Origin: Ooceraea biroi
Lineage: Eukaryota > Arthropoda > Insecta > Hymenoptera > Formicidae
Length of the DNA: 64,000 bases
Reading direction: 5' to 3'
Assembly: GCF_003672135.1 (NCBI RefSeq)
Contig: NC_039516.1
Location: forward strand, 992,001-1,056,000
A program made the position numbers and the translations under genes. Positions within the stretch are counted from its first letter, which is position 1. Each line of letters opens with the position of its first letter. The notes beneath the pieces are model-generated. The model worked only from the letters and a program-made list of their open reading frames with translations. It was not told the origin of the DNA and did no database searches. Positions 35,801 through 48,548 of this stretch are shown here, piece by piece.

Positions 35801-38800
35801 TGATCTTGGCTGTGTCCGCCTCATAGTTAAGCATATCAATCAGGTACAGCGTCAGGACGGCTGAAAAATAATTATATCTAGTGTTTCTTGGAGTTTTTGT
35901 AATGATTAATTTATCAATTAAATTTTTGGTGAATAAAGTATGGAAAGCTTATTCTGCTTTCAATAGAAAATCTTCACCAGAGTTATAATTGAAAGGGCAA
36001 TTGTTCTAATTGTCGCAGCGCTATTCTTAAATTATATAGATCGCACAGTTTAAAAGAGTGAATTGATGTTAACAATTATATAAACTGACATTAACGATTT
36101 ATATTATACTTACTGCGCATTCCATAGAAAGAGAATCTTTCGCAGAATTCATTGCTGACGATGAAAAACACCGATTTAGGATATTTTATTTTCTGAAAAA
36201 GTTTTAGAATGAAAGTATAAATATTTGCAATAAAATACAAAAACTAATGTGCTAAAATATTATGTGTCAAATAAACAATAATACATTAAATTTTGAATAA
36301 AAAGTAAATCCAAGTTTAGTAGTTAACTTTATAAAACAAAAATTGAAATCTTTGATTAGTAATTATTAACTTAAAATCTATTTTAATTGATTATAAAATA
36401 TAAAAAAATATAATAAAATAATAAGATTAACTTTGCTAAAATAAATTCGTTTTAGTTTGTCGATTTGCTTTCCAATGAAGAGAGTCTAGCATGATCACAT
36501 TGACCTAATCAATAGTATCGTTACGGCAGTAACGCTTTTCTAGCATTTTCCAACATAAAATGCGAAGGTTGTGCCAACCGGACTATCATTTGTGTCACGC
36601 GTCTTCAGTTTAATGATTGAGGCTGAAGAAACTTAAGAGAGACGATATAACTAAATGAACATATCGCTACAAAACACTCTACGTAAGATAAGGTCTGTGT
36701 TTCCCCGATGCATTTGCTTCTTTGTCTCGCCGACGTTTGCCATCTGCGAGAAATGATGGAATTTATAATCATACAATGTGAACAAAGCAATAAGAGTATG
36801 ATTAACGTCGTAATGTAACGGAGAGCTAGAAATCCACACGATACGGAAAAAATTGCTAAAATGAGTTCTCGCGATTCTGTAAGCAGGAATTTATAAGTGC
36901 AACCACTTTCACAATAAACTAGATTTTTAGAAGCAAGGTTGTGTGCAGATATACTACAGAGAGCCTTGACAGAGCAGTTGAAAGCGTGTTTCTATTCCAA
37001 GGAAGGAGCTTAGATGCGTGAAGAGAAAACATTAAGAAGAAACGTTAATAAGAATGTTTAACAGTCCATTTTCAGTTATAGCCTTCCTAGCAATTTAGCC
37101 AATGTCGGAACATTGTTTTCTACCGGACCGTGTAACCGTATTGCTTAAACATGTGTGGATACGAAGAGTATTGTAAAAGTATGCAAATTGCGTTACGATA
37201 TGCTATCAGTTAATCTGCCATCCAATACAATGTTCAGCTGCAATCTAAAATTTACTCGAGGCCAGATTTTAAAGCACGAAGTAATTTTACAGCATGCCAA
37301 TTCTTGCAAAGCCAAGGCGACAATATTATTATCGTTTTAAGACTCCCGTGAAAATTATATTTATTTCGAATGGTCAATTTATTATCGCGTTGTCGAGGCT
37401 TCATTTCAACAGATGCTATTTAAATGTCATTTTACGAAACAACAGAATATTTATTATAAATATCACTAGTAACAAATGCTAGAATTATTTTCCAAGAAAA
37501 TGAATACATGTCAATTTCTTATAATAATTATCAAAATAATCCTTTTACCGTCAAGTTCAAGTCTTTTTTTGGTATCTTTAATATGTAAAGTTTCTTCTCT
37601 TATCATTTGCAAACCGTATAATATTATGCAGCTTCGATAACACTGGCTGCATTCTTCTAACTTACTTTAACTTCAAATTTATTAGAATTTTAATGTCATG
37701 TTCGCATTATAGAATTATTGAATATACAAGTGATAATATAATGATTATGATCAGAGATACAGATCAATTTGTCGTAACACCTTTAATTGTTGTATAATAA
37801 TTTATGAACTGGAAAACTTAAAGAAAGATTTCGTCAGGAGATTTATCAGAGAAAGTATAGTGGTCGACCGCGATCAAGAGAATTAGTCAAGCATGCTGAG
37901 GTGAATGGAAACGAGCCAGTGAACCAGCATTCAACTCAAAAATCATTTTATCCTTTGGAGTCATTTATATTACAACATACACTACAACACTATGGCCAAT
38001 GTTCAAACGCGCTTACAAACAAAAGCTTCAATGTGGTTTCTCAATCAATCAGATGGTTTTTAAGGCACTTTTAAAGGCTTTTAGGGGCTTATATAAAACC
38101 ATAAGGCACACTTTAAATACACAAGACAAAATATGCTGTATTTCTTAAATGCAGACATTTTTAATAATAGATTTTTATAATAATTAATTCCGCGTTATTT
38201 CCTTGATTATGACCAATTTTATGAAATTTCCCTGATTTTATCTCAAATTGTCTGAGATGTTCTTGCAACACAGTTATATAGAATTTTGTGTATGTACAAC
38301 AATAAAAAAAAACTGGCTTCTACTCTCTAATTTAGAGTTTCTTAAGAGAAGGCATAATCGAGTTACGAATTTGAGCGACTAATAAATACGAAATCATGCG
38401 AGAAACGTAACAATACAAAGTTTTTACCTGCCGTACGCGCGCATTATTGACGGTCATCGCGGACGCGTTGTAGGATCGCGATCGAGCAAGCTAGCGTAAT
38501 ATCGGACAGAATCGATCACCACCACGTGGACTGACCGTTTCGCGATCGTTTCATTCAGGTGGGCGCTTCGCCCGATGCGTGTTCACGCGTACAACTCTTG
38601 CCGACGACGAGATCGAGGAAGGACGACGATCGATTATTCGTCGTCGTCGTCCGTGCCGTTGTCCGTTTCGACGGCTCCGCTCGCGCGCGCTCGTACATCG
38701 ATACTGACAGCGGCTAGCGGCTAGCGAGTCCGGTACACTGTCAGAATCGTCAAGCAGGCAATGGTTTATGGTACATACACGCGGTACGTGCACACCGAAG

Positions 38801-41800
38801 TTAGCTACAAGCGCACACGCATGTATGTATGTATGTACGTAGTGAGAGGCGACGTTGAGCAGGTTCTACAATGAGAACTTAAGGTATAAAACTTAAGCTT
38901 TAAGCTTTAAACCGTAAGAAATCGATCAATCACAATCGATTTTTTTTTCACGTTCGACTGTGATTGGTCGATTTCTTACTTAAAGTTTACAGCTTAAAGA
39001 TTAAATTTTATGCGTTAAACTCTCTTTGTAGAACCCACTTTACAAGTTACATCGGTGACACGTGACGTACGAGCGCACGTAGCATTCGGAACAACGTGAA
39101 AGTAGCCGCACAGGGTCACGTGCGACCCGTCGATCGTGATCATTGGATGATCAGTCCAGGTATCTCGCGTGGCATCTCTCTCGCGCATAATTTGCGTTGG
39201 GATGTCGCAACGCGATTAGGTGCGATCAAACAGCATCAAACTCACGGCCTTCGAAATAAGGTAGATGGAAAGCATCATGTTGATTTGTAGATTCTAAGAG
39301 GTGCAATTAAGAGATATTACTTAAACCCGGTATTACTTCTACACCAACATCGCTTAACTTTAACAACCGTGGCTTAACTCACTCATCTCTTTTTAATGTG
39401 CTCCTTAGAAAGAGACGAAAGTTAAGCGACGTGGTGTAACCGGGCTTTAAAGGAATTATCTAAACTACGCTGATGTGATGCAATGTAATTCTTGACTTAT
39501 ATCGTCGTTGACATCGAGATATATAATAGCTTGAAGCTTTACAAGCACGAGATGTATCGTCGGGCGTGCGTTTCCATTTAAATCGAATTAAACGGAACAA
39601 GAGAATAGCCTAATACGAATATCATATGATGAATCACAATGACATCATGATTAATAGTATCTATTAATAGTATAAATAATGACAATATCTCGACGATGAA
39701 GTTGATTTTCTACTTCTTTGATATTAATAAGTACAATATTTACTAATTAAAAATAAATGTAATGCGTCGTTTTTGTCACAAGGTAAACATCGCAGCACTA
39801 AGAATAAGACTAAGCACTAATTGTAAGACGGTCGTCTTGCTTATGTCGCTGGCCTCGTATGTAACAATGCGAATTACACGTTTCCGTAATAGAGAGGAGC
39901 CGCGTTTCTTTCTAGCGCGACTATCAATACGCGTTAAGTGTAATTAAGGAAGCCAAGGCATCCGCCAATTCAATTGTTAGGTTTTGTTCCCAGTGATGAC
40001 GTATCACGTAATACGTATAGCAAAGTGTTTTATCCGCGTGTTATCTGTTCCAACGTACAATATTATCGTAATCGCTTGATTACGATAATATTGTACGTTG
40101 CAATTGAATTATTATGGTGATATCTTTTGTTTGTAGCGAAAGATAAAAATCGAGCCAGATACGGTTCTATAGAAATCAACGTCAATTTATTGTAGACTCA
40201 TCTCGATCTGAAAGTATAAGAGGTACCAATTAACTTGGACTTCGTCCAAAAAAAAGAGCCTTTATCGTACTTTACTGAGAATCCTTTTCAGAATCTTTGC
40301 CAATGAAAGAACAAACAGAAATTCATTATAAACTCCGTTGAAAGTTGCGCAACGTGCGCTGCTGGGCGCGTTATATGTAGCTTTTCTTCGTGCGCGTCTG
40401 GTATTAAACTGGAATGTTACGTATACGCTGCAGAATCTCTCATAAAACGGCGAAAGATGACGCGGGAAAATAAAAGTGCGCCCAATCGCTGGTACATGAA
40501 CGTATGTGAATGCGATGTTGGACATTTATTCGGACATGATTTCGCAACGAATCAATAAGCGCGCGATTGCCGGCAAAAAATTATTCTTGTAGTTATTAAA
40601 AAATTTTAAAAACTAAATTAAGACTTTTTGAAAGAAAAAAAACTAAAATTAAACTAATTTTTGAATTTATATTTAAATAAATAAAAAAATCACCAACATT
40701 TCCACATCTTCCTTTCTTTTGTTGTTCTCTGAATCGTATCAGCAAAAGTGTTCACAAAGCTGCGCATTATCGTGCCGTTATCACCGACAAATTACGCAAT
40801 GCGCACACAATGCGCACCAATGCACCATAATAATTCCCCGACCTCGAGGTGACGTCGCGGCTGAGCGAAAGTAACGTCAAAACTGATTTTCATAGAGAAT
40901 CCTGCCTCGGATCATGAACAAGTAAAATTATCTGATTACGATTACAAAACGCGAGTCATCGCTGACGTCCCTGCTATTTATCTTAAATCAAAACGTTATC
41001 TACCTTAAATCTACCTGTGTAAAAATTGTAGATTACATATATTGACAATATATTAACAAAGATACATTGACAAATTTATCGCGAATGTTTACGATTTTAT
41101 TTTGGATATTAAGTGGGATCTCACCTCTTCTTGTGTTTCGACATCGTTCTGGTTATCCGGATGATCTGAAACATAAAACACAAGCTTTTACGTCATTAAG
41201 CAATTGAGACAGGTTGCCAGAAGAAAACCGAAACTGACAAGGTCGTATGTAATAATGCTCAGAATCACTTTCACCAGTAAGGTGTCTTAAGGATTAACAA
41301 TCGAAGAAGCGATTATTATTATCAAATACTTTATATTTTTATTGAAAAATTGATTATAATATTTTTTCAATCAACAGTTGTGTAAGTATAATGTAATTTG
41401 TTATAAATTTGTATGTTTTCTTCATTTCATTAGTTGCATGTCCGCGTATCAATTTATGATGTATCGCATGCTCCATCCGTGTCGTTATGATACGATAATA
41501 CCATGCGAAAGATAAAATAAATTTGCATGTGTTTCCATATAATCTAAGTAAACCTAGGTAGCCACGATAACTACTTAACATTTATTGCTCATAAATTACA
41601 TGCAATATAGTCGCTGCTATATTTTCATATGTTTAATGTTCGACAGCTTGTTTTAACCCATTAAAAGCATCATAATATTAGAATAGTATTATACACATTT
41701 CTTATAAAAACCAAATATAGTTAATATCTCTTATTATCCACGAAGATGTCCACAAACAGATACTATAAAGATAAATATATAATAACGAGAGATAGTGAAA

Positions 41801-43410
41801 GCAAGTCGTTTAGGTCAGATCGAATCATTAATATTCATAATTGTGATCGCAATTCGGCTGTTTTAAATTAGGTCATGGTCCAATCAAGCTGATCAAAGAA
41901 TCATTGGGCAAATCAACGCGATAGTTGCACTGCCAAATATTAAACGTCACCATTTGCTGGACGGCGATGATCGCGATTGCAGTTTCTACAATCGTGGAAT
42001 TTAGTGAAATCCTGCGCGGAATAATATAGGAAAACAATAATTTTAAGAATTTCGCTCGTGGCAGCGTACTCAATGATTTTTATCAGACTTCCTACATTTA
42101 GTACAGCAATCCAGATAAATTTAAGATAAATGACATTGTTTTAGAATATAAAAGGATGTTATTATCGCAGTACTTCCCAATTACTACCACCGTATCGGTA
42201 GATGCAATACTTGACATTCTTCGGTGAGATAAGAAAATTGTTTACCGCGCTAATCTATAAAGATTTTTCTTGAGTTAAATAAGTGTTACAATAAAATTAT
42301 AACTTGTGCACTTTGATTTGTTCAAATATTTAATTTTTGCTTTATAGAATTAAAGAAATGTAGAATTAATGAAATTATATATTTTCCAAATAGTTTCTAT
42401 AACTGAAATAATTTATTTAATGATTTATGTTTGTCTACTCATATAAATAATAAAAACTATTCTATTATGATATATTCTATTAAGAGTTGTACTTTCATAA
42501 TTTCTTCAATTAGTTTCATCGTTAGGTTTTTTATTTAATACTTGAACCCCATTTACTTGAACGAATGACAAGCTAGCTTTTTATTCACGATAGATAAGGA
42601 ATTACCTTCGTAAATATTTGTCAAACCGTTTAACCATCTGTTTTTGTAAATATTTTTTAGATAAAATGATATACTATACGACGCACATACATATATAGAT
42701 ATGTTTTAATTAATATTTGTGTAAGTTTTTCATCTTATTCTCATCAATTTTTATCAGTAATAAATATAAAATAATATAAATATTTTCATATATCTTGATG
42801 AGATTTGTACAATGAGATCAGATTGTTTTAGTTCTATTTACGTAATACATAATAATAAAATCTACATCTACAGAAATACTTTTTATCGGTAATTAATTCC
42901 TTAATTAAGAACTAGTTTCCTAACAACATTATTAAATTATGATATGAAGATTGTATTATCTTGAAACTTTGTTAATTACTATAATTGAACTTACAATTTA
43001 ATTCGCCATTGAGATTACCAATGCGAAACATATTGGAATTATATTAAAACCCCGTTAAACAACAAATTGAAAAATTTCCGATTATCGGACTGTAATGTGA
43101 TCAACGGGAATTTATTGGACGAAAGCGCGTTCTCGTTCCAGTTTGAATCACGCAATCAATTGATCGGATGCAACAGGTATGCGAAAAAGTAAAATTCTGT
43201 AAAATAACCGATGCGATAGAGGAAAACGTAAAGGAAAAAAATGACCAACCTGAATTGGTTCACCTTTTAATCTGTTGAAAAACGCGTAGAGTTCTTTCTC
43301 ACGCACACGAGACACGAGAAGTAAAAGAATTTTGTTTAAAGTGATTCGATACCTTGGATCTCATTCTCATTCCGGGAATTCTTCCTCTTGACCACGTCCG
43401 TGCTGTCCAT
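32870..43410 (-). CDS. yin: SLC15/POT proton-coupled oligopeptide transporter (yin-like)
   Basis: MFS-fold symporter that takes up di- and tripeptides with protons. Exons (minus): 43353-43410, 41125-41165, 36114-36192, 35632-35860, 35165-35433, 34938-35020, 34275-34691, 33924-34152, 33197-33807, 32870-33046; phases fit throughout, 730 aa. Exon 3 carries the POT signature (ExxERFSFYG as EFCERFSFYG). Next come the PTR2 region (GTGGIKPCVSAFGGDQF), FYFSINTGSL, and RVLLLFVPLPVFWALYDQQGSQW before TM7. Between TM9 and TM10 is the large extracellular loop (exons 33924-34152 and 33197-33807, with sequons). The last helices include PQYIIITMAEVMFSITGLQFAFTQAP, and an acidic cytoplasmic tail follows. The first two exons encode a hydrophilic tail (MDSTDVVKRKNSRNENEIQ...). 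A shorter N-terminus is available from 38428-38457. Confidence 0.93.
38428..38457 (-). CDS. yin: Alternative first coding exon of the SLC15 transporter
   Basis: An ATG at 38457 encodes MTVNNARVRQ and reaches a GTAAAA donor in phase 0, exactly what the common exon at 36192 needs. This gives a 707-aa isoform in which 10 residues replace the 33 upstream ones. The exon lies at the edge of a CpG-rich, promoter-like block (about 38440-38720). Confidence 0.6.
38440..38720 (-). promoter_or_regulatory. CpG-rich block, candidate internal promoter of the transporter
   Basis: In an AT-rich 5-kb intron this block is dense in CG dinucleotides (for example CGCTCGCGCGCGCTCG near 38683-38697, GTCGTCGTC repeats near 38640). 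It sits immediately upstream, on the minus strand, of the alternative first exon. Confidence 0.45.
38862..39035. repeat. Foldback MITE, 174 bp
   Basis: The ends GGTTCTACA and TGTAGAACC are perfect inverted repeats. The arms (about 75 bp) pair almost throughout, including TAAGAAATCGATCAATCACA against TGTGATTGGTCGATTTCTTA. It lies in the large SLC15 intron. Confidence 0.75.
39321..39450. repeat. Inverted-repeat element, ~130 bp
   Basis: Left arm 39321-39364 (TTAAACCCGGTATTAC...CATCGCTTAACTTTAAC) and right arm 39416-39450 (GAAAGTTAAGCGACGTGGTG...) are imperfect reverse complements. It lies in the large SLC15 intron. Confidence 0.6.
40051..40100. repeat. Perfect hairpin: 23-bp arms, 4-nt loop
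   Basis: CAACGTACAATATTATCGTA + ATC (40051-40073) is followed by GCTT and its exact reverse complement (40078-40100). There are no mismatches. It lies in the large SLC15 intron. Confidence 0.9.
41166..43352. other. First SLC15 intron (long isoform)
   Basis: AT-rich and mostly featureless. Nothing coding or repetitive is supported. Confidence 0.5.
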
Positions 43411-45881
43411 TTTCACCGTGGTTCCTTCCGTTCAGCCTGTTCCCGCGACGATGACTCGGACACTGATTTGTCTTTTCCATTGCGATACTGACTGCAGACT
43501 ATCTCTTCTCATCTTATCTTTTAAAACCTGCAGGCGAACAATCAATTACAAAGACGCCAGTTTATCGCACTCGATACTGCTAAAAAAATCTCGAAATCCC
43601 GTACTACAATCACACCAAAGAACATCGACAAATTGCGTTTTTCTCGACGATCTTGAATCACTGAGCAATTCTTTTCATTTGCAATCAGGAATTACTTGGT
43701 TATTACGTTACAATTCTCAGCGATCTTTTGCGCGTAAGAGAGTAAAGAAAATCATTCGTTTATTGTCAAAGAGACCCGGTAGAGATTCGTCTCAGGATTA
43801 TTCATCTCGTTAACAAATATATGTTCTTTAATTCATCCTATCTGTCGAGATTCTGTGTTTACATTGCGAGAGCTGTGTAACAATCTAAAAATTGTATTTT
43901 TCAGGCAAAGAATGTAACATTCCACGTACAGCAATGTGCACACGTTAAAGAGAAGAGAAGTCTATCCCGTGATAATATGTATTTGCAATTTTCCACAAAG
44001 CCCGATTGACCGATGGATAGAGAATTTATAGAAGAATAGAACAAGAACGTACGCATCAAACATTATAGCAATTTACAACATGGAAGTAACATGTAATATT
44101 ATTTTATTTAATTTTACTTTAATATTACAAGTAACGTTTATGTTAGTTGTAATATTTTTGTTATAATATTATCTGTTACATTCCAATTTATTGTGACAAT
44201 ATATTTACATAACTATGTTCGCTGGATAGAATAAAACATCTGCGGGATTATCTTAATTATCCGCTACGAACATTGAAAGTCGTTGATTAAAAAATCCACA
44301 AGATTGATTAAAAACCAGTTCGTGAAACTGTTTTTTGAACCTGAAAAGCAAAAAAAAACCAGGATGCGGCGGATTAAGTTGTGCGCTAATCAGAGTGTCT
44401 CGATCGCGCGCAAACCGGATATCGAATTCATTATCAAGGATATCACGCAAAGTTAATGTCCATGTCCAAACGAAGTATTCGTCAACGTACTTGACTTTTG
44501 AAGGGATGTGTCTGTGCCTGAGACTGTTGCCGTTAGCCCGCCAAGTGTCCCATTGATGACGATTATATTTCGAACATGTAACTGATTATAATTCGGCCGG
44601 CTGTTACGTTTCCTTCTCGATTTAGTACATAGAAATTGATTTTAATTTAATTAAATTATTTATTAAATATTAAGTTATTTATATAATAAATTAATAGTAA
44701 TAATAAGTAATTCGAATTTTTCTTTGCATATAAGACTATTCTCTAACAAAACATTATTTCTTGAACGATGTCAAGATTAACTACATATATTTAAAACTTC
44801 CAATTGAAGAATTTTTGTGAATCTTCTGTCATTTATTTTTTTTCGTAACATTTTCTGCGAACTGTGTAAAAGTAAATAAAATAAACGTATAAATGTAAAT
44901 GAAACGTGTTAAAAAAATCGTGTAACTATGAATAAAACGTGTTAAAAGAACCGTGTAACTGTGAATCCTGTAAAAAATATCGTAAAACGAGACCCAAGTA
45001 TATATGCAATATATTATAAATAAGAATCTAAAGAAATACTATTAAAAATGTACTTTATAATGAAATTATTAAGGTAATGTTTCTCGATCGCTGATAATGG
45101 CGGAGCGGGCGGTTTAATTTCGACCGTGCGTTTCGGAAGCAGCGGGCCGATTAGCGCGAGAACGGGACGGACGGGACTCGCGAATGTAACGGTACAATCG
45201 TCGTTCAGCAGTAGCAAGTCTGAGACCTCTGTTCCAACGGAAGAGGCGAGGGGTTTCTCTCAGTGCTGTCTTTCGTGCCTAACGTCTATGAACTCGTGCA
45301 GTCGCGGAGACAATTCTGCGGTCTAATAGCAATTTACTTCAAATCTGATTTTCAGTGCATTCTCCTACCTCAATGCGTATGAAAATCGTGCTTTTTTCGA
45401 CAAGAAGAAATTTAGAAATAATTAGAGGAGAAATTAAAACTTTATTTCGAAATTAATATAAACATTCTGAAAGTTTCCTTGCTCTTTGCATTTAATTGCA
45501 AACGGTTATTATGTTTAATTTAAAAAATTATATATAAAAAGTAATTAATTACTTAATTAAATTATTTATATAATAAATTAATAAATTAATAGTAATAATT
45601 AATTCGAATTTTTCTCCGTTGGTATCCTTGCTACACACAACGTCCATAAAATTTAAATTTTTAAGGTACACTGAGATTGATGTGTCCGTAAATACGGGCG
45701 AAGTTTAAGAAATACATGTTTAAAAAAAAGAAGAAATTCGTGAAAAGAATTCGCGAATTAGAGATCCCGAATGGGCGCCCCCTCGGTGGTTTCCCTCGCG
45801 ATTTAGTCCGCACCTGACGATCGTCAGAATCGCACGAGAGGCGACGAGCAAGCGACGCACGCACGCACGCATTTGCGAGCG
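43411..45881. other. Intergenic between divergent SLC15 and RNF41 genes
   Basis: The first few hundred bases are probably the SLC15 5' leader and promoter; a 141-codon plus-strand open frame at 43388-43813 overlaps the first SLC15 exon antisense and is not supported. A 33-bp tandem duplication lies at 44901-44966. Near-identical AT-rich segments are at about 44676-44722 and 45562-45615. Between them, 45085-45326 is GC-rich and open on both strands. The 5' leader of RNF41 follows, with a GCAC microsatellite at 45855-45870. Confidence 0.5.
44901..44966. repeat. Tandem duplication, 2 x 33 bp
   Basis: Units 44901-44933 and 44934-44966 share AAACGTGTTAAAA and CGTGTAACT and differ at four or five positions; a further partial copy follows (CCTGTAAAAAATATCGTAAAAC). 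Confidence 0.7.
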
Positions 45882-48548
45882 ATGGGGTTCGACGTGAACC
45901 GCTTCCAGGGCGACGTGGACGAAGAACTCGTGTGCCCGATATGCTCCGGCGTGCTTGAAGATCCTGTCCAGGTAGGGCAGTACACGTGTTTCAGCCGAGC
46001 AAACTTTGTCGTGATCCGCTCCGCTCTGCCTAACCTCGATTCCTGTTTCGTACGTTGTTGTGCGAGATGTTTTCGGTGAAGAAAGAAAGAAACACGCCAG
46101 GTATTTTAATTATAACGAAAGTAAACAGCTCACAGTTTTCTGCATCCATCTCATAGTTCTGCCATTTCGATCAGGAAGTGAGAACTCGGTGGATCTGGGT
46201 CAAGATTTTATAATCTTTTTGTACGAAGAGATTCGTTATATTTGTTTCGATACTCGTATTTCGAGCGGCGTTTCGTTCGTTTTCTTGTTCGCTTTTTATA
46301 GTCGTCATCGTCGTTGTTGTTATTGTGTTATTGTCGTCTCCAACCTGCTCGTTTTGAGGCTAAACGAAGTCTCGTATCTGCGTGCATAGGTTAACCTATT
46401 GTTTTTGATATCCAAATTATCAGTTGTCTAGTTTACATTAATTATTTACATTTGTTGGTTAGCGTGTTCAATCAGGCGAATGTTAATCAATGACATATAT
46501 GATAATAAACTAATAAATTCATATAACGTGCTCATGAAATTAACATTGAATAGAAATCGTATAACAAAGAATAATCTTTGGAGGTTCGTTTTTTTTATAG
46601 CTGAATTGGCTGCACTAGTGCAAGAAGTGTATACCTAAGCGTTCTTTACTGCAGAATCAGCATGTAAATGTGGCGTTCTTTGTGCAGCACAGTGGAACTC
46701 AATGCAACAGTTTACTGCACTGGCTGTACTAGTCTGGAGACAGTGCACGTACAAGCAGTGCAGAGACATCAGAAATAGCAAGTGTATTTGAATGAAAGTC
46801 TGAAAATAAGAAGAATGTGAGCAGTAAATAGGAAAGTAGTTCAATGTCTCTTCTTTCTGGCAGCAGTGAGGAAAATTGTACGGTGTTATATGTTTCATTA
46901 CGTAGCATTTGCTATTTAAAACTTTGCTACTTAGTACTGAAGGAATGATAACCTTTAAATATAAAATCTCATTTTTTATTGCTTGCCATGTCACATTCGT
47001 CAGTTCTTGCTGATCCAATTCTAGTGCAGTTCCAGTTCGACTATAAAGAACAAACATTTTGTAATCAAATGTATTATATAATTCTTTTTATTCAGTTATT
47101 GAGTATTTCCATGGATCTCCTTCAGATTGCATTCCTACATAATGTCAAGACACTATGACTATTATGTGCACTACACATTAGAAGAAAAAAAGAGTAATAT
47201 TCTTAAAAGTAATTTTCATGATTTGTTTACATTATTTGTTTATGCTTAAAAGACTTAAAAGGTTTATATGTAGAAAATTTCTCACAATCACTCATAACTA
47301 CTATCTTGTATGTAATTTTAGCATTTCCATAATTCATTAATCCCCATATACTATAAATGATATATAAATGGAAGTTCTACAGATTTGATAGTTTTTGGAG
47401 ACTTTTAATACTCATTTAGTATACACATATTTATTTATATGATCTCTTTAGTATAAAACTGTATTGCTTTATTCTTGCAGGATATATATCATATACCGAT
47501 GATAGGGTACATCTATATAGACATACAAATGCGTTAAATAGTAGTTTATTGGATTTGTAAAGTGAGCAATGTGTTGCAGGCACCAGTGTGTGAGCACGCC
47601 TTTTGTCGCACCTGCATCAACGAGTGGATAAACCGTCAGCCCACTTGTCCCTTGGATCGTACGCCGATTACGTCGACTCAGCTGAGGGCAGTCCCTAGAA
47701 TCCTGAGGAACTTGCTGGCACGTCTGTGCATCAATTGCGATAATATCGTGTACGGGTGCAGCGCGATCGTCAAGCTCGATAGTTTGGTGTCACATCTTGA
47801 ACAGTGCGAATACAATCCGAAAAGACCAATGCTGTGCGAACAGGGTTGCAATCTGATCATCCCGAAGAATGAGCTAAAGGACCACAATTGCGTGCGCGAG
47901 CTCCGTAATCTGATGCTGTCGCAGCAGCAAAAGCTGACCGATATGAAACGCGAACTCGGGGAGCAGCAACTGCAGATCAACGAGCACAAGCGGGAGATTC
48001 ACTTGTTGAAGGACTTCATGCGCGCACTGAGGGTGTCGAACCCTGCAATGCGCGCGATCGCCGATCAAATGGAGCGCGACGAGGTTGTGAGATGGTCTGC
48101 AACACTGCCACGCGCTAGGGTTACCAGGTGGGGTGGCATGATTTCCACGCCCGACGAATTACTGCAGGTACGATCTGTTAATTGCGATCGATTAGTTTAG
48201 ATGAAGATCGACAAGATCGACACAAACGGTGATGTTCGAATTATACTTACTCCGAGATTGCGCATTTGTCATTTGCAGACGATGATAAAGAGAACTTTAT
48301 CAGAGTACAATTGTCCGCCCCACGTGATCGACGAATTGATGGAGAACTGTCACGAAAGGAAATGGCCGCCAGGCTTAAACTCCCTTGAGACGAGGCAGAA
48401 TTCCCGACGGCAGTACGACAACTACGTTTGCAAGAGAGTACCTGGCAAACAAGCGGTATTGGTCCTTCACTGTGATAACACACATATGCCGGAGGACATG
48501 ATGGTTGAGCCGGGGCTGGTGATGATCTTCGCGCACGGCATCGAGTAG
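45882..48548 (+). CDS. RNF41: RNF41 / Nrdp1 RING E3 ubiquitin ligase (fly elgi)
   Basis: E3 ligase that in mammals ubiquitinates ErbB3 and Parkin and is stabilised by USP8; the fly orthologue is elgi. Exons: 45882-45971, 47580-48167, 48279-48548; all phase 0, 315 aa against about 317 in mammals. The RING is of the unusual C3HC3D type: C18, C21, C34, H36, C39, C42, C53, D56 (CPLD). It is split by intron 1 after VLEDPVQ. A TRAF-like zinc finger region follows (CINC...C...HLEQCEYNP...CEQGCNLIIPKNELKDHNC), then a coiled coil (about 130-165), then the conserved C-terminal receptor/USP8-binding domain (WPPGLNSLETRQ, VLVLHCDNTHMPEDM, PGLVMIFAHGIE). The start at 45882 gives the family N-terminus MGFDVNRFQGDVDEEL. 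Confidence 0.95.
45972..47579 (+). other. RNF41 intron 1
   Basis: A 1.6-kb intron. A 140-codon minus-strand open frame (46635-47057) lies inside, with no start context, splice partner or family motif that I recognise. It could be an old transposon piece. Confidence 0.4.

Larger units (their letters stand above)
36193..41124. other. Large SLC15 intron between the common exon and upstream exons
   Basis: Besides the alternative first exon, CpG block, three repeats and a TATG microsatellite near 38822-38837, I see no further gene. Short open frames (for example 36605-36839 minus, 37155-37482 plus, 40262-40525 minus) lack family motifs. Confidence 0.5.

Noticed and set aside
43388..43813. 141-codon plus-strand open frame
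   Set aside because: It overlaps the first SLC15 exon and its leader antisense, and has no family motif or neighbouring exons.
46635..47057. 140-codon minus-strand open frame in RNF41 intron 1
   Set aside because: No recognisable domain and no splice partner; could be chance or an old repeat.
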